Shown piece by piece: positions 5,241 to 6,008 of a stretch of 6,008 nucleotides of DNA (positions are counted from its first letter, which is position 1; each line of letters opens with the position of its first letter). Where the stretch lies: contig CAZIHJ010000152.1 in the NCBI GenBank assembly GCA_964538485.1, forward strand, positions 1-6,008. Reading direction: 5' to 3'. A model generated the notes under the pieces. It was not told where the DNA came from. It did not search any database and was given only the letters and a program-made list of their open reading frames with translations. Position numbers and translations under genes: made by a program. This DNA is from JBJXHC01 sp964538485 (GTDB taxonomy: Bacteria > Bacteroidota > Ignavibacteria > UBA10030 > UBA6906).

Positions 5241-5927
5241 ATGAAACCATCAGCACGTTTTTTGTTCGTCACCCTCCTGTTGCTTTCTTTTCTATTTGAA
5301 TCCCGTGCTGAGGAGGAAGATCCGGGAATCGGAATGGTCTTTCATCCGAATGGTGACAATAAGACCACAATCATACATTCCAATCCTAATGATGCATCGG
5401 ATACTATCGCCATCCTTTCAGACGGGGAATACACGTTTCCCAATGGCAATGCGAGGCTAACAGCCTTTCTTGTAGGGTTTAGCAAGTATGACTACCGTGG
5501 GTTACCTATTCTATCAATAACTCAAGACTCTTCCTGGGCACTTGTCTCGGTTGAGTCTTTTGATGGTACGCGAAAAACGGAAGGATGGGTCAACCTCAAA
5601 ATACCCAATACCTCCATTCGTATCTGGGCGGATTTCTTGGTGACGCAGTCGATGCAGTTGCGGGAGGATAGGCCAATCCGATTCTACTCGAAGCCCAACA
5701 GGAAAGCTGAATGGAAAATCAAGTTGTTCAGGTATCCTGACAGGAAAGGATACAGTTATCTTCTCCAGCCAATTCGCAGAGAAGGACGCTGGCTCTTGGT
5801 TGAATTGCAAACCCCATTTTCGCCCTGCGACGGGTGGATCGAGGGTGGCGCAAGAATAATCCGGGTTTGGATCGAGTATCTTGACAAGCAAATGAGACCT
5901 CTTGTTCAAGCCCCACTGATGTGCTGA
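5241..5927 (+). CDS. Secreted protein of unknown function with two tandem SH3-like domains
   Basis: This 228-residue protein begins with a signal peptide: MKPSAR, a hydrophobic core FLFVTLLLLSFLF, then ESRA before EEED, giving probable signal peptidase I cleavage after Ala23. There is no lipobox cysteine, so it is probably periplasmic or exported. The mature part reads as two related units of about 85-100 residues. Unit 1 has IIHSNPNDAS (44-53), SSWALVSVES (97-106), EGWVNLK (114-120) and IRIWADFL (126-133). Unit 2 has IRFYSKPNRKA (146-156), GRWLLVELQT (182-191), DGWIEGG (197-203) and IRVWIEYL (207-214). The W-x-L-V ... G-W-(V/I) spacing is typical of bacterial SH3-like beta domains. The ATG at 5241 has no good Shine-Dalgarno site, but the signal peptide fixes it. 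The gene is divergent from mlaE. I cannot name a family. Confidence 0.82.
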   Translation: MKPSARFLFVTLLLLSFLFESRAEEEDPGIGMVFHPNGDNKTTIIHSNPNDASDTIAILSDGEYTFPNGNARLTAFLVGFSKYDYRGLPILSITQDSSWALVSVESFDGTRKTEGWVNLKIPNTSIRIWADFLVTQSMQLREDRPIRFYSKPNRKAEWKIKLFRYPDRKGYSYLLQPIRREGRWLLVELQTPFSPCDGWIEGGARIIRVWIEYLDKQMRPLVQAPLMC

Positions 5928-5991
5928 CCAATGGGTACTCCAAGAATTTGCCACATAACCACCGACTAAACGAAGGCTCACAGGATAACAA

Positions 5992-6008
5992 ATGGAAACC
6001 ACAAAGCG
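5992..6008 (+). CDS. Probable start of a further gene, cut off by the right edge
   Basis: The ATG at 5992 is preceded by AGGA (5982-5985) at an ideal spacing of six bases, and the frame is open for the five codons available (METTK). It follows the secreted-protein gene by 64 bases on the same strand with no terminator between, so the two may be co-transcribed. Nothing can be said about the product. Confidence 0.42.

Overview
The window looks like chromosomal DNA of roughly even base composition from a diderm bacterium. The mlaE-mlaF-mlaD gene order without mlaC or mlaB, and an MlaD with repeated GxGxxGKL motifs and a C-terminal NPGRYVKVSVF, resemble what is known from the Bacteroidota/Chlorobiota/Ignavibacteriota (FCB) group. 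This placement is an inference from protein style and cannot be fixed without a database search. Several promoter-like sites have ordinary -35/-10 spacing, and some genes have clear Shine-Dalgarno sites while others have none.

Left part (1-850): the 5' portion of a tRNA-Gly (anticodon CCC) lies on the minus strand and runs off the left edge. About 450 bases follow with no recognisable gene. Then comes a likely unannotated 40-residue single-pass membrane protein (521-643, +), preceded by a tiny upstream ORF and followed 30 bases later by a strong intrinsic terminator (673-706).

Middle (851-2453): an RhlB-like DEAD-box RNA helicase on the plus strand. All core motifs are intact, and long Arg/Pro-rich tails flank the core at both ends. 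A promoter-like pair sits just upstream.

Right-middle (2500-5037, minus strand): an operon of mlaE (permease), mlaF (ATPase) and mlaD (membrane-anchored MCE protein). Together these would form an Mla-type phospholipid/lipid transporter linking inner and outer membranes. mlaE and mlaF overlap by four bases (GTGA). mlaD converges on the helicase gene with only 46 bases between them. The MlaD C-terminal region has four copies of a GxGxxGKL-type motif spaced exactly 34 residues apart.

Right (5038-6008): a 203-base divergent region holds a 46-base imperfect dyad close to the mlaE start and a good promoter-like pair for the rightward gene. That gene (5241-5927) encodes a secreted protein of unknown function that appears to be a tandem duplication of an SH3-like beta domain. 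A further gene probably starts at 5992 and runs off the edge.

I see no mobile element, CRISPR array, defence system or biosynthetic cluster. The least explained items are the small membrane protein, the 34-residue MlaD repeats, the intergenic dyad and the duplicated secreted protein.
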